Source: Tissierellia bacterium
GTDB lineage: Bacteria > Bacillota > Clostridia > Tissierellales > Dethiosulfatibacteraceae
DNA length: 5,816 nt
Direction: 5' to 3'
NCBI GenBank assembly: GCA_007116605.1
Contig: SKID01000298.1
Coordinates: 1-5,816 of the forward strand
In this document: piece by piece, positions 1-4,256 of the stretch
Layout of the letters: the number at the start of each line of letters is the position of its first letter
Position numbering within the stretch: position 1 is the first letter of the stretch
The notes under the pieces: generated by a model
What the model saw: the letters and a program-made list of their open reading frames with translations, nothing else
Told to the model about the DNA's origin: nothing
Database searches by the model: none
Program-made: the position numbers and the translations under genes

Positions 1-37
1 AACTTTATTTAAAAAAATATTAAATCAAAAAAACTTA

Positions 38-66
38 TTGACAAGGAAAAGGTTTTCAGGTAATAT
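38..66 (+). promoter_or_regulatory. Promoter P1 (distal), sigma-A type
   Basis: A perfect -35 box TTGACA (38-43) is followed by a 17-base spacer and a -10 box TAATAT (61-66). The predicted start is near 73. The spacer carries the cre-like inverted repeat described separately. If P1 reads into the SDR gene, its leader would be about 325 nt and would include both hairpins between P1 and P2. The match to consensus and the ideal spacing are visible in the sequence; activity is inferred. Confidence 0.75.
44..59. promoter_or_regulatory. cre-like CcpA site in P1
   Basis: AGGAAAAGGTTTTCAG contains the inverted repeat GAAAA-GG-TTTTC (46-57). As I recall it, the Clostridioides difficile CcpA (cre) consensus is RRGAAAANGTTTTCWW; this site matches it at all defined positions except the last. 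It lies wholly in the -35/-10 spacer, so a bound repressor would exclude RNA polymerase. The same core occurs in P2 and P3. Assignment to CcpA is by motif only. Confidence 0.6.
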
Positions 67-125
67 ATAAACATGAAAGGTGTATCATATCTCATAAACA
101 CGATACTCTGACACAAAATTTCATA

Positions 126-154
126 GTCTATATGGAGAATCATTCTCCATAGAC
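126..154. promoter_or_regulatory. 19-bp palindrome, Fur-box-like, in a longer hairpin
   Basis: ATGGAGAATCATTCTCCAT (132-150) is a perfect 9-1-9 inverted repeat. Flanking GTCTA (126-130) and AGAC (151-154) extend the pairing, with a small TA/AT bulge. The inner 7-1-7 geometry around AAT-C-ATT resembles Bacillus-type Fur-family operators (TGATAATNATTATCA), agreeing at about 11 of 15 positions. No T-run follows the stem, so it is not a good intrinsic terminator. It could be an operator, or an RNA hairpin in the P1 transcript; the sequence alone does not decide. Confidence 0.45.
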
Positions 155-210
155 AATTAATAGAAAAGACCCTTTTTCAGATCAGGATCATCTCAAATGA
201 CCAAAACCAA

Positions 211-240
211 CAAGTATTTTCATTATAAAATGAGTACTTG
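211..240 (+). other. Imperfect hairpin between P1 and P2
   Basis: CAAGTA (211-216) pairs with TACTTG (235-240), and inside it TCATT (220-224) pairs with AATGA (229-233) around an ATAA loop, with a small asymmetric internal loop. The following bases (TAGGATATTT) are not a clean T-tract, so I do not call a terminator. If P1 is active this would be a structured element of its transcript, perhaps near the end of a short RNA or within a long leader. Confidence 0.35.
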
Positions 241-289
241 TAGGATATTTATAGTATTTAAAAATGGTTGGATAATAGAGAGAAATTTA

Positions 290-318
290 TTGACAAGGAA
301 AAGGTTTTCTATTATCAT
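290..318 (+). promoter_or_regulatory. Promoter P2 (proximal) for the SDR operon
   Basis: A perfect TTGACA (290-295), a 17-base spacer and TATCAT (313-318, five of six bases matching TATAAT) form the best promoter in the window. The predicted start is near 325, giving a leader of about 73 nt before the SDR start codon at 398. The spacer contains a cre-like site, and a Rex-like dyad sits about 20 bases downstream of the start. This is the likely main promoter of the SDR-KAS III genes and, by read-through, of the transporter genes. Confidence 0.82.
296..311. promoter_or_regulatory. cre-like CcpA site in P2
   Basis: AGGAAAAGGTTTTCTA matches the recalled clostridial cre consensus RRGAAAANGTTTTCWW at every defined position, the best match of the three copies. 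It occupies the spacer between the -35 and -10 boxes, a position expected to give repression. The regulator assignment rests on the motif and its repetition. Confidence 0.65.
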
Positions 319-343
319 GTATATGAAAGGTGATTCAGGTCTC

Positions 344-361
344 ATGTTAAATTTTTAACAG
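344..361. promoter_or_regulatory. Rex-box-like operator
   Basis: ATGTTAAATTTTTAACAG contains TGTTAA-N4-TTAACA (345-360); pairing extends inward to a perfect 7-2-7 dyad. The clostridial Rex consensus as I know it is TTGTTAANNNNTTAACAA, so 12 of 14 defined positions match and only the two outermost bases differ. It lies at about +20 to +37 of P2, suited to roadblock repression. Rex is an NADH/NAD+-sensing repressor of fermentative genes in Clostridia, which fits an NAD(H)-type dehydrogenase downstream. A simple 5' RNA hairpin is the alternative. Confidence 0.55.
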
Positions 362-397
362 AGGCAAATATATGAATCAAAGAAAGAGGAGGTTTTT

Positions 398-1117
398 ATG
401 AGATTAAAAGACAAAATTGCAGTTGTAACAGGTGGCGCAAGAGGACTTGGGCAAGCGATGGCAGAGCTATTTGCAGATGAAGGTGCAAAAGTTGTTGCTG
501 TAGACATGGGAGAAGCCGCTTACGAGAAGGAAAATGTGGAACATTATCAATTAAATGTAACTGATGTTCCGGCATGCGAAAAATTTGCTGAGTATGTAAA
601 AGAAAAGTATGGTCGTGTTGATGTATTAGTGAATAATGCTGGGATTACAAGAGATGCATTGACTAGAAAAATGACAGATGATATGTGGAATCTCGTATTG
701 GACGTTAATTTAAAAGGTGTATTCAATGTGACTAGACTTATTGGACCAATGATGCAAGAAGCAGGAAGTGGTTCAATCATCAATATTTCTTCAATTGTTG
801 GAGAGTATGGCAATATTGGTCAAGCAAATTACGCAGCTACAAAAGCGGGTCTTTACGGTTTAAGCAAAACATGGGCAAAAGAGTTCGCGATGAAGGGTGC
901 TCAAGTAAGAGTTAACACAATATCACCTGGATACACAATGACAGATATTTTAAAGACAGTACCACAAGACTTACTTGATAAGTTTGCAAAACAAACAATG
1001 TTAAATCGACTGGGTCAGCCAGAAGACATTGCAAAAGCAGCATTATTCCTAGCTTCTGATGACGCTTCTTATATTACTGGACATAATCTAAGCGTTAATG
1101 GAGGCATGAGACTTTAG
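398..1117 (+). CDS. FabG-like short-chain dehydrogenase/reductase
   Basis: A 239-residue classical SDR, full length for the family, predicted cytosolic. The Rossmann motif TGGARGLG is at residues 11-18, NNAG at 79-82, and the catalytic tetrad is Asn104, Ser132, Tyr145 and Lys149 (YAATK). The closest recognisable relatives are FabG and PhaB-type enzymes that interconvert 3-oxoacyl and 3-hydroxyacyl thioesters. Asp36 at the end of the second beta strand usually favours NAD(H) over NADP(H), which would suit a catabolic or fermentative 3-hydroxyacyl dehydrogenase more than fatty acid synthesis (inference). The ATG at 398 is preceded by AGAGGAGG (385-392), 5 bases away. The stop codon overlaps the ribosome binding site of the KAS III gene 9 bases downstream, so the two are probably translationally coupled. 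The exact substrate, and whether it rides on CoA or ACP, cannot be read from the sequence. Confidence 0.9.
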   Translation: MRLKDKIAVVTGGARGLGQAMAELFADEGAKVVAVDMGEAAYEKENVEHYQLNVTDVPACEKFAEYVKEKYGRVDVLVNNAGITRDALTRKMTDDMWNLVLDVNLKGVFNVTRLIGPMMQEAGSGSIINISSIVGEYGNIGQANYAATKAGLYGLSKTWAKEFAMKGAQVRVNTISPGYTMTDILKTVPQDLLDKFAKQTMLNRLGQPEDIAKAALFLASDDASYITGHNLSVNGGMRL

Positions 1118-1126
1118 GAGGAACAC

Positions 1127-2137
1127 ATGACCAAGGTAGGAATCCTCGGTGTAGGTATTTATCTACCCGAAAATAAAATTACGGGCGAAGAAATTTCAGC
1201 AATGACTCAAGGGCAATGGACACCTGATGCTGTTATTGACAAGTTAGGCATTAAATCCAAAAATATTCCTGGAAAAGACGACGGGACACAAGAAATGGGA
1301 GCGAAAGCAGCACTTGATGCTATCCAAAACGCACAGCTTGATCCTATGGAAATAGATGTGATTTTATGTATTGGTGAAGAGTGGAAAGAGTACCCATTAA
1401 CAACCTCGGCTTTATACATTCAGCAAAAAATAGGTGCTTGGAATGCTTGGGGAATCGATGTAGCTAATCGATGTTGTACAACAGTATCTGCCATGAAGAT
1501 TGCTAAAGATATGTTGCTTGCAGACGAAGACATTCATACGATTCTAATAGCTGGTGGTTATCGCAATGGAGATCTAGTGGATTACACGGATAATCATATG
1601 TCTATGATGTTTAATTTGGGAACTGGCGGTGGTGCCATAATCCTAAGAAAAGGACTAGACAAAAACTTATTACTAGGAGCCCATATTATTAGTGATGGAT
1701 CATTAGCTAGAACAGCAGGTGTTGAAATTGGAGGGACAGAGAAGCCCTTAACAAAAGACAACTTCAACACTGGGAATAAATTAAGATTGATGGATGCAAA
1801 AAAAATGAAAGACCGACTCAACGAGGTTTCTATGGCTAATTGGTATCAGTGTATTGATCGATCTTTAGAGAAGTCAAACCTTACCCGTAAAGACATTACC
1901 TACCTTGCAATACTACACATGAAAAGGTCAGGCCATAATCAGATATTGGAGGAATTAGGATTATCTCATGATAATACGATCTATTTAGAAGATTATGGCC
2001 ATATTGGCCAAATAGATCAAATCTTGTCTCTGAAATTAGGGATTGAACAAGAAAAGATTAAGACAGGTGATGTGGTTTGTATGGTTGCTGCAGGCATAGG
2101 TTATACATGGGCTGCTAATATCATACAATGGGGATAA
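1127..2137 (+). CDS. KAS III (FabH-like) family ketoacyl synthase with atypical active site
   Basis: A 336-residue thiolase-fold protein of normal FabH length. The N-terminal strand VGILGVGIYLPE (4-15) and C-terminal GDVVCMVAAGIGYTWAA (314-330) are typical of FabH. The nucleophile is most likely Cys116 in DVANRCC, with Cys117 beside it; the usual small Gly-Phe after it is Thr118-Thr119. The FabH HQAN motif reads HMKR (His264), and the Asn of FabH GN(T/S) is His292 in YGHIGQ. The set is therefore Cys-His-His instead of Cys-His-Asn. FabH-family enzymes condense an acyl thioester with malonyl-ACP; relatives use CoA substrates, act as acetoacetyl-CoA synthases or cleave C-C bonds. Adjacency to an NAD-type SDR and an importer suggests a specialised acyl-CoA role, possibly thiolytic, rather than housekeeping fatty acid initiation (inference). 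TAGGAGG (1115-1121) lies 5 bases before the ATG. The 3' end is overlapped by promoter P3. Confidence 0.85.
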   Translation: MTKVGILGVGIYLPENKITGEEISAMTQGQWTPDAVIDKLGIKSKNIPGKDDGTQEMGAKAALDAIQNAQLDPMEIDVILCIGEEWKEYPLTTSALYIQQKIGAWNAWGIDVANRCCTTVSAMKIAKDMLLADEDIHTILIAGGYRNGDLVDYTDNHMSMMFNLGTGGGAIILRKGLDKNLLLGAHIISDGSLARTAGVEIGGTEKPLTKDNFNTGNKLRLMDAKKMKDRLNEVSMANWYQCIDRSLEKSNLTRKDITYLAILHMKRSGHNQILEELGLSHDNTIYLEDYGHIGQIDQILSLKLGIEQEKIKTGDVVCMVAAGIGYTWAANIIQWG

Positions 2138-2159
2138 GGAAAAGGTTTTCTGATAAATT
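2131..2159 (+). promoter_or_regulatory. Promoter P3 upstream of livK
   Basis: The -35 position is weak (GGGATA, 2131-2136), but after the same 17-base spacer there is TAAATT (2154-2159), preceded by TG one base upstream (2151-2152), an extended -10 arrangement that can compensate for a poor -35. The -35 overlaps the last codons and TAA stop (2135-2137) of the KAS III gene. Spacing relative to the embedded cre-like site is identical to P1 and P2, the main reason to believe it. It would give separate, higher expression of the binding protein and importer. Predicted start is near 2166. Confidence 0.55.
2137..2152. promoter_or_regulatory. cre-like CcpA site in P3
   Basis: AGGAAAAGGTTTTCTG is the third copy of the GAAAA-GG-TTTTC inverted repeat (core 2139-2150). 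It matches the recalled clostridial cre consensus except at the last base. It starts at the last base of the KAS III stop codon, so it is essentially intergenic and not constrained by coding. Even if P3 is weak, CcpA here could also block read-through from upstream. Confidence 0.6.
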
Positions 2160-2179
2160 GTAGCCATAAGGCTTACAAT
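2157..2179. other. Dyad overlapping the P3 -10/start site
   Basis: ATTGTA-GCC (2157-2165) pairs with GGC-T-TACAAT (2170-2179) around an ATAA loop, giving nine pairs with one bulged T. No T-tract follows on the + strand (the downstream run is A-rich), so it is not a terminator for the KAS III gene. As DNA it could be an operator over the -10 and start of P3; as RNA in read-through transcripts it could protect the livK message. Confidence 0.35.
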
Positions 2180-2198
2180 ATAAAAAGTAAAAAAAGAT

Positions 2199-2203
2199 GG
2201 AGG
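2199..2203 (+). promoter_or_regulatory. Ribosome binding site fixing the livK start
   Basis: GGAGG lies 5 bases before the ATG at 2209. An in-frame ATG at 2197 would place this site inside the gene, and only A-rich DNA precedes it. Starting at 2209 also gives a textbook lipoprotein signal (MKIKK), so 2209 is chosen over 2197. Confidence 0.85.
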
Positions 2204-2208
2204 AAGAA

Positions 2209-3459
2209 ATGAAAATTAAAAAGATTTTAGCTATTTTACTTGCTATGACAATGGTTGTAAGTGTCGTGGCGTGTAATCAACCCGCTCCAGCACCACAGCC
2301 ACCAGCAGATGATCCAGCAGATGATCCAGCTGAGGACCCTGTAGAAGAACCTGGTGAACCAATCGTTATTGGTGGATTGACTTCTTTAAGCGGTGCATTG
2401 ATGGATTATGGTAATCAAATGAAAGCTGGATTTGAGTTAGGATTAGAGTATGCAACAAATGGTACGATGATGATTGGTAATCGTCCAATACAAGTGATTT
2501 GGGAAGATACCACTACTGTACCAGAAGTTGCAAGAGAGAGAGCAACCAAATTACTAGACGAAGATGAAGTAGACATTCTTGTTGGACCGACTTCTTCTGC
2601 AGATGCATTTGCAATATTAGGTTTAGCTGAAGAGTATGAGACTATACTAATGATAGAACCTGCAGCAGCAGACTTTTTAACAGGTGAATTGTCAAACCGT
2701 TTTGTTTTTAGAACAGGTAGAAACACAGCTCAAGATGCTGCTGCAATGGCCGCAATTATGGCAGGTTCAAAAGTAGCTGTATTTGCACCTGACACTGCTT
2801 TTGGTCGTGCATATACAGATCCTTTTAGAGTGGCACTTGAAGAAGCTGGTGGTGAAGTATTAATTGAAGAATATGCACCAGCAGATGCAACAAACTTTGC
2901 ACCCTATATCACTAGAATTTTAAACACAAATCCAGAATATACATTTGTAATCTGGGCAGGCGCTAATAATCCATGGAGACAAATGCAAGAGATGGGTTTG
3001 TTTGAAGCCACAACGGTATCTACCGGTGCTCCTGAGATTGCTGCTTTGAGAACCATGTTTGACATGGAAGGTGCTACAGGTTTTACTGTTTATTATCACC
3101 AAGTCGCTCAAAATCCAGTTAATGAATGGTTAGTTGAGCAACATAAGGCCCGTTTTGATGGTGCGCCACCAGATATTTTTACATCAGGTGGTATGGCAGC
3201 AGCTATGGCAATAGTAACAGCCCTAGAAAAAACAGGTGGAAATACAGATGCAGAAGTATTAATTCAGACGATGAGAGGCATGGAGTTCGATTCACCTACA
3301 GGCATGCGTTATTTTAGAGCGGAAGATCATCAAGCTCAGCAATCATTGTTTGAAATTAAATACACTCGCGTTGACGGTGTAGACCATATTGTACCGGAGT
3401 TGATTAGAGTGATACCAATTGAAGAGATTTTCAACCCAATACAAGTAACACATCCATAA
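2209..3459 (+). CDS. livK: LivK-type solute-binding lipoprotein of ABC importer
   Basis: A 416-residue extracellular binding protein of the LIV/HAAT class (type I periplasmic-binding fold), tethered to the outer face of the membrane. Residues 1-22 are a lipoprotein signal: MKIKK, a hydrophobic stretch, then lipobox VVAC with Cys22 as the lipidated residue. Residues 23-50 form a Pro/Asp/Glu-rich linker. The binding domain begins at IVIGGLTSLSG (52-62) and continues through GPTSSADA (126-133), EPAAADFLTG (150-159) and VAVFAPDTAFGRAY (189-202) to a C-terminal RAEDHQA segment (370-376). It captures a solute and delivers it to LivHM. Compared by eye and from memory with E. coli LivJ, Ser79 is kept (Ser130), but Thr102 and Tyr202 correspond to Ala154 and Ala252, so the ligand may not be leucine, isoleucine or valine. 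The RAEDHQA ending reminds me of LIV-type proteins for other organic acids. It lies first in the importer cluster behind its own probable promoter. Confidence 0.88.
   Translation: MKIKKILAILLAMTMVVSVVACNQPAPAPQPPADDPADDPAEDPVEEPGEPIVIGGLTSLSGALMDYGNQMKAGFELGLEYATNGTMMIGNRPIQVIWEDTTTVPEVARERATKLLDEDEVDILVGPTSSADAFAILGLAEEYETILMIEPAAADFLTGELSNRFVFRTGRNTAQDAAAMAAIMAGSKVAVFAPDTAFGRAYTDPFRVALEEAGGEVLIEEYAPADATNFAPYITRILNTNPEYTFVIWAGANNPWRQMQEMGLFEATTVSTGAPEIAALRTMFDMEGATGFTVYYHQVAQNPVNEWLVEQHKARFDGAPPDIFTSGGMAAAMAIVTALEKTGGNTDAEVLIQTMRGMEFDSPTGMRYFRAEDHQAQQSLFEIKYTRVDGVDHIVPELIRVIPIEEIFNPIQVTHP
2302..2349 (+). repeat. 12-bp tandem repeat encoding acidic Pro linker
   Basis: CCAGCAGATGAT occurs twice in perfect tandem (2302-2325), followed by two diverged units (2326-2337 and 2338-2349). 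The units encode PADD-PADD-PAED-PVEE, the spacer between the lipidated cysteine and the binding domain. The unit length keeps the reading frame, so copy number could vary without breaking the gene. Confidence 0.75.
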
Positions 3460-3472
3460 AAAACAATGGAAT

Positions 3473-3480
3473 GGAAGGGG
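3473..3480 (+). promoter_or_regulatory. Ribosome binding site fixing the livG start
   Basis: GGAAGGGG ends 5 bases before the ATG at 3486. The in-frame ATG at 3471 has no purine-rich site at a useful distance and would add five residues (MEGVA) not typical of LivG, so 3486 is preferred. The site is weaker than the AGGAGG sites of the neighbours. Confidence 0.7.
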
Positions 3481-3485
3481 TCGCT

Positions 3486-4256
3486 ATGGCTGAAATTGTA
3501 TTAAAAACAGAAAATTTAGGGATTAGTTTTGGGGCACTAAAAGCCGTGCATGATGTCAGTTTAGAAATAGAAAAAGGCAAATTGACGACTATACTCGGAC
3601 CTAATGGTGCTGGCAAAACCACATTTTTTAATTTAGTTAGCGGCCTTCTAAAACCAACCACTGGGAAGATTTATTTTAAAGGGACAGATGTCACACATCT
3701 GTCCCCTATCAAAAGAGTGGAAGCTGGTATGGGAAGGTCTTTTCAATTAACCAATGTATTTCCTACATTGACAACTTATGAGAATATTCGATTAGCAGCA
3801 CAGTCTCATCAAAAAGTTGGTTATAAAATATTCACCAATCATATGAAATATAAAGAGGTAAATCTAAAAACAGAAGAAATATTAGAGCGTGTATTGTTAA
3901 AGAAGAAAAAAGACACCTTAGCATGTGACTTAACCCATGGTGAACAAAGAAAACTAGAACTCGGCATGGTATTAGCACTTGATCCAGAAGTGCTTTTATT
4001 AGATGAGCCCACAGCGGGCATGGCTATTGAAGAAGTGCCAGCAATGATAGATATTATAAGGGAAACTCATACAATGGGAACAACGGTAGTGCTAATTGAA
4101 CATAAAATGGATATGGTAAAAATACTATCAGATCGTTTAGTGATCCTAGTCAATGGTGCTGTAATAGCAGATGGAGATCCTAAATCAGTTTCAGAAGATC
4201 CAGAAGTATTAAAAGCTTATTTAGGAGGAGGCGTATTAGATGAAGTCACTGCTTAA
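3486..4256 (+). CDS. livG: LivG-type ABC transporter ATP-binding protein
   Basis: A 256-residue cytoplasmic ATPase, matching the usual LivG length of about 255. Walker A GPNGAGKTT is at 38-46, the Q-loop glutamine is Gln87 in SFQLTN, the signature is LTHGEQ (149-154; this family varies from LSGGQ), Walker B is VLLLDEP (169-175) with Glu174 as catalytic base, and the switch histidine is His206 in IEHKMDM. The IEHKMDMV segment and the longer helical domain mark LivG rather than LivF. It powers uptake as a heterodimer with LivF under the LivH/LivM permeases. The gap from livK is 26 bases, and its 3' end overlaps livF by 17 bases, indicating co-transcription and coupled translation. A perfect 11-bp inverted repeat lies inside the gene at 3681-3705. 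Confidence 0.93.
   Translation: MAEIVLKTENLGISFGALKAVHDVSLEIEKGKLTTILGPNGAGKTTFFNLVSGLLKPTTGKIYFKGTDVTHLSPIKRVEAGMGRSFQLTNVFPTLTTYENIRLAAQSHQKVGYKIFTNHMKYKEVNLKTEEILERVLLKKKKDTLACDLTHGEQRKLELGMVLALDPEVLLLDEPTAGMAIEEVPAMIDIIRETHTMGTTVVLIEHKMDMVKILSDRLVILVNGAVIADGDPKSVSEDPEVLKAYLGGGVLDEVTA
3681..3705 (+). repeat. Perfect 11-bp inverted repeat inside livG
   Basis: GGGACAGATGT (3681-3691) and ACATCTGTCCC (3695-3705) are exact reverse complements separated by CAC. It falls over codons 66-74 (Gly-Thr-Asp-Val-Thr-His-Leu-Ser and into Pro). No T-run follows, so it is not an intrinsic terminator. In mRNA it would form a stable stem about 200 nt into the livG message. Confidence 0.8.

Larger units (their letters stand above)
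31..95 (+). repeat. Promoter module repeat, copy 1
   Basis: This copy and the one at 283-345 share the -35 box with the next 14 bases (20 identical bases over 38-57 and 290-309), the ATGAAAGGTG block around the transcription start (73-82 here), and a downstream block of form TCA-N2-TCTCAT (85-95). The -10 boxes differ in sequence but keep the same 17-base spacing. A two-base gap lies between the -10 box and the start-site block. Conservation concentrated at functional positions suggests an old duplication kept by selection. Confidence 0.75.
283..345 (+). repeat. Promoter module repeat, copy 2
   Basis: Second copy of the module at 31-95. It keeps TTGACAAGGAAAAGGTTTTC (290-309), the ATGAAAGGTG block (323-332) and the TCA-N2-TCTCAT block (335-345). 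It differs from copy 1 in the -10 box, in a two-base deletion after it, and in being followed directly by the Rex-like dyad that copy 1 lacks. Confidence 0.75.
1..397. other. Gene-free regulatory leader region
   Basis: This stretch has no credible protein-coding gene; open frames in it are 12 codons or fewer. It contains two similar sigma-A promoter modules about 252 bases apart, a 19-bp perfect palindrome, a second imperfect hairpin, a Rex-box-like dyad, and the ribosome binding site of the first gene. The first 37 bases are very A/T-rich with A-tracts and could act as an UP-type element for the distal promoter. I see no end of an upstream gene and no terminator in the first 37 bases, so whatever lies to the left cannot be judged. 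Confidence 0.8.

Noticed and set aside
44..57. CodY box for the repeated GAAAA-GG-TTTTC motif, expected for branched-chain amino acid transport
   Set aside because: The CodY consensus AATTTTCNGAAAATT has the opposite arm order; the observed motif fits cre much better.
73..111. Short frame MKGVSYLINTIL after P1, with a similar one (MKGDSGLMLNF, 323-358) after P2, as paired leader peptides
   Set aside because: The ATGs fall at or before the predicted transcription starts, with no ribosome binding site; the similarity is explained by the conserved DNA block of the promoter module.
126..178. Intrinsic terminator formed by the 126-154 hairpin and the T-run at 173-177
   Set aside because: The T-run begins 18 bases after the stem, too far for an intrinsic terminator.
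1453..1474. Direct repeat AATCGATGT at 1453-1461 and 1466-1474 in the KAS III gene
   Set aside because: It lies over conserved active-site codons, has only two short copies and is most simply coincidence.
2415..2726. 103-codon open frame on the minus strand
   Set aside because: It lies wholly antisense to a well-supported livK, has no recognisable domain, and is of the kind expected opposite an AT-rich gene.
3053..3067. 6-bp inverted repeat CCATGT-TTG-ACATGG in livK
   Set aside because: Stems this short are expected by chance in a window of this size.
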